Shown here in pieces: positions 63,307-64,000 of a stretch of 64,000 nt of DNA (positions are counted from its first letter, which is position 1; each line of letters opens with the position of its first letter). The position numbers were made by a program, and so were the translations under genes. The DNA is from Oscillatoriales cyanobacterium SM2_2_1 (lineage in GTDB: Bacteria > Cyanobacteriota > Cyanobacteriia > Pseudanabaenales > Pseudanabaenaceae), in NCBI GenBank assembly GCA_012031145.1, contig JAAUUH010000001.1, forward strand, positions 25,461-89,460, read 5' to 3'. A model generated the notes under the pieces. The model did no database searches and was not told the origin of the DNA. It saw only the letters and a list, made by a program, of their open reading frames with translations.

Positions 63307-64000
63307 TCAGCCAATTCCCTGAAAGTTGTACAGATCCGTCACCACCTGCCGCCAGCCGCGCACCAAATCATCCAAGATGCGCTCCCCCTTCGCCGCCGTT
63401 GCTGCCGTTGGGTCGCCGATGGTACCACTTCGAGAAACGTCATCAGTCAGCCACGAGAAGGGATGGGCCCCCTCCAAACTGAGGCAAGAACTGGGAATTT
63501 GGGGATATTCTGCCACCGCCCGCTCCAGTCGCACCAACTCAGGATCAAGCGCCAGCATCAGACTGGTTTCCGCATCGCCGCCGTGAATACCCAGTTCGTA
63601 TTCCTTGGCAGTCAATAGACTTTTGGCCAGATCCGATGCTCGCCAAACAAACAGCGGAAACACCCAAAAGTCCCGGTACCTGCTGTGCAAATCCCGTGCC
63701 ACCAATTCCAAAACCTGGGGTTGACCGCCATGGGCATTGACCAACGCCAACTTGCGAAACCCCGCCCGATATACCGACTCGCCCACGTCCGTCAGCAGGG
63801 CCAGAAGGGTTTCTGTCCGTAAACTAATGGTGCCCGCAAACCCCAGATGCTCCGTTGATTTGCCATAAAACAGGGTCGGCAACACATAGGCCGCAATTTC
63901 GGGAGCCAACTCCGCCACGGCACGACATACCACCCCTGGCGATCGCCCCATCCACCGCCAAGGGCAAATGATAACCATGCTGCTCAATCGCCCCCCATGG
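63307..64000 (-). CDS. Creatininase-family amidohydrolase, 5' end outside the window, frameshifted
   Basis: Metal-dependent amidohydrolase of the creatininase/MftE type, at least 230 residues here. The right end of the window encodes PWGAIEQHGYHLPLAVDG, with metal residues Glu, His and Asp. After the shift come YVLPTLFYGKSTEHLGFAG, LALVNAHGGQPQV and LGIHGGDAETSLMLALDP, where His and Glu bind the second metal. The frames join near 63940; one extra G in AGGGG, beside GGCGATCGCC, gives DGAIARGVVCRAV. The substrate is unknown; relatives hydrolyse creatinine, guanidino or pterin-type amides or process mycofactocin. Confidence 0.85.
   Translation of the reverse strand, partial: HGGRLSSMVIICPWRWMGRSPGVVCRAVAELAPEIAAYVLPTLFYGKSTEHLGFAGTISLRTETLLALLTDVGESVYRAGFRKLALVNAHGGQPQVLELVARDLHSRYRDFWVFPLFVWRASDLAKSLLTAKEYELGIHGGDAETSLMLALDPELVRLERAVAEYPQIPSSCLSLEGAHPFSWLTDDVSRSGTIGDPTAATAAKGERILDDLVRGWRQVVTDLYNFQGIG

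Overview
The window is chromosomal DNA of a cyanobacterium. It carries psbI, chlP, a one-helix high-light-inducible protein gene and ndhF, and the octamer GCGATCGC (HIP1) recurs dozens of times in coding and non-coding DNA, which is typical of cyanobacteria. GC content looks moderately high (mid-50s % by eye), with two clearly AT-richer islands (about 21.9-22.8 kb and 27.9-29.9 kb). I cannot name the species. No transposase, prophage or CRISPR array is visible.

Layout. 0-8.5 kb: an MscS-type channel, an unusual FHA-FHA-flavoprotein, mnmE with a GNAT gene behind it, and a minus-strand run peptidyl-prolyl isomerase - mtnP - gcvT. 8.5-17.3 kb: a minus-strand psbI - ABC exporter - permease cluster, a hydrolase, a CobO-like protein, a BlaI/M56-peptidase pair, DUF1997 and a REC-GGDEF regulator. 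17.2-27.9 kb: ssb preceded by 19-bp tandem repeats, a large membrane sensor kinase, plsY, gatC, a decayed class D beta-lactamase, tgt, cca, larE and purB. 27.9-30 kb: an AT-rich island with a Doc-type toxin gene, a putative DNA-binding partner and an intronless tRNA-Leu(UAA). 30-36.2 kb: polysaccharide genes (two GT4 glycosyltransferases, a Wzc-type co-polymerase), an epimerase and a class II aldolase. 36.5-40.2 kb: a 1239-residue HTH/NB-ARC/WD40 STAND protein. 40-46 kb: small membrane, periplasmic and TPR genes, chlP, hli and rpe. 46.2-46.4 kb: a dense cluster of DnaA boxes beside dnaN, the likely chromosomal origin. 48-56.3 kb: glmM, nadE, a TIR-like protein, DUF427, a cellulose-synthase-like GT2-PilZ protein and DUF4079. 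56.5-64 kb: rpsB, ktrB-ktrA, ndhF, ackA and a truncated creatininase-family gene.

Themes. Several genes point to cell-surface polysaccharide output (Wzc-like protein, GT4 enzymes, BcsA-like synthase with a PilZ domain), and a GGDEF protein in the window could supply the c-di-GMP that PilZ domains bind. Potassium uptake (ktrBA), cyclic electron flow (ndhF), photosystem II (psbI) and chlorophyll/tocopherol side-chain reduction (chlP) are core cyanobacterial functions. The clearest accessory pieces are the Doc island, the beta-lactamase remnant, the STAND protein and the TIR-like protein.

Data quality. At least thirteen genes, including essential ones (ssb, nadE, gcvT), are split by a single frameshift. 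Most are repaired by adding one base in a short homopolymer, and several lie directly on a GCGATCGC site. This looks like systematic base-calling error in a long-read assembly rather than real gene decay. I therefore annotate each as one gene spanning both frames. Only the beta-lactamase remnant has enough lesions to be called a true pseudogene.
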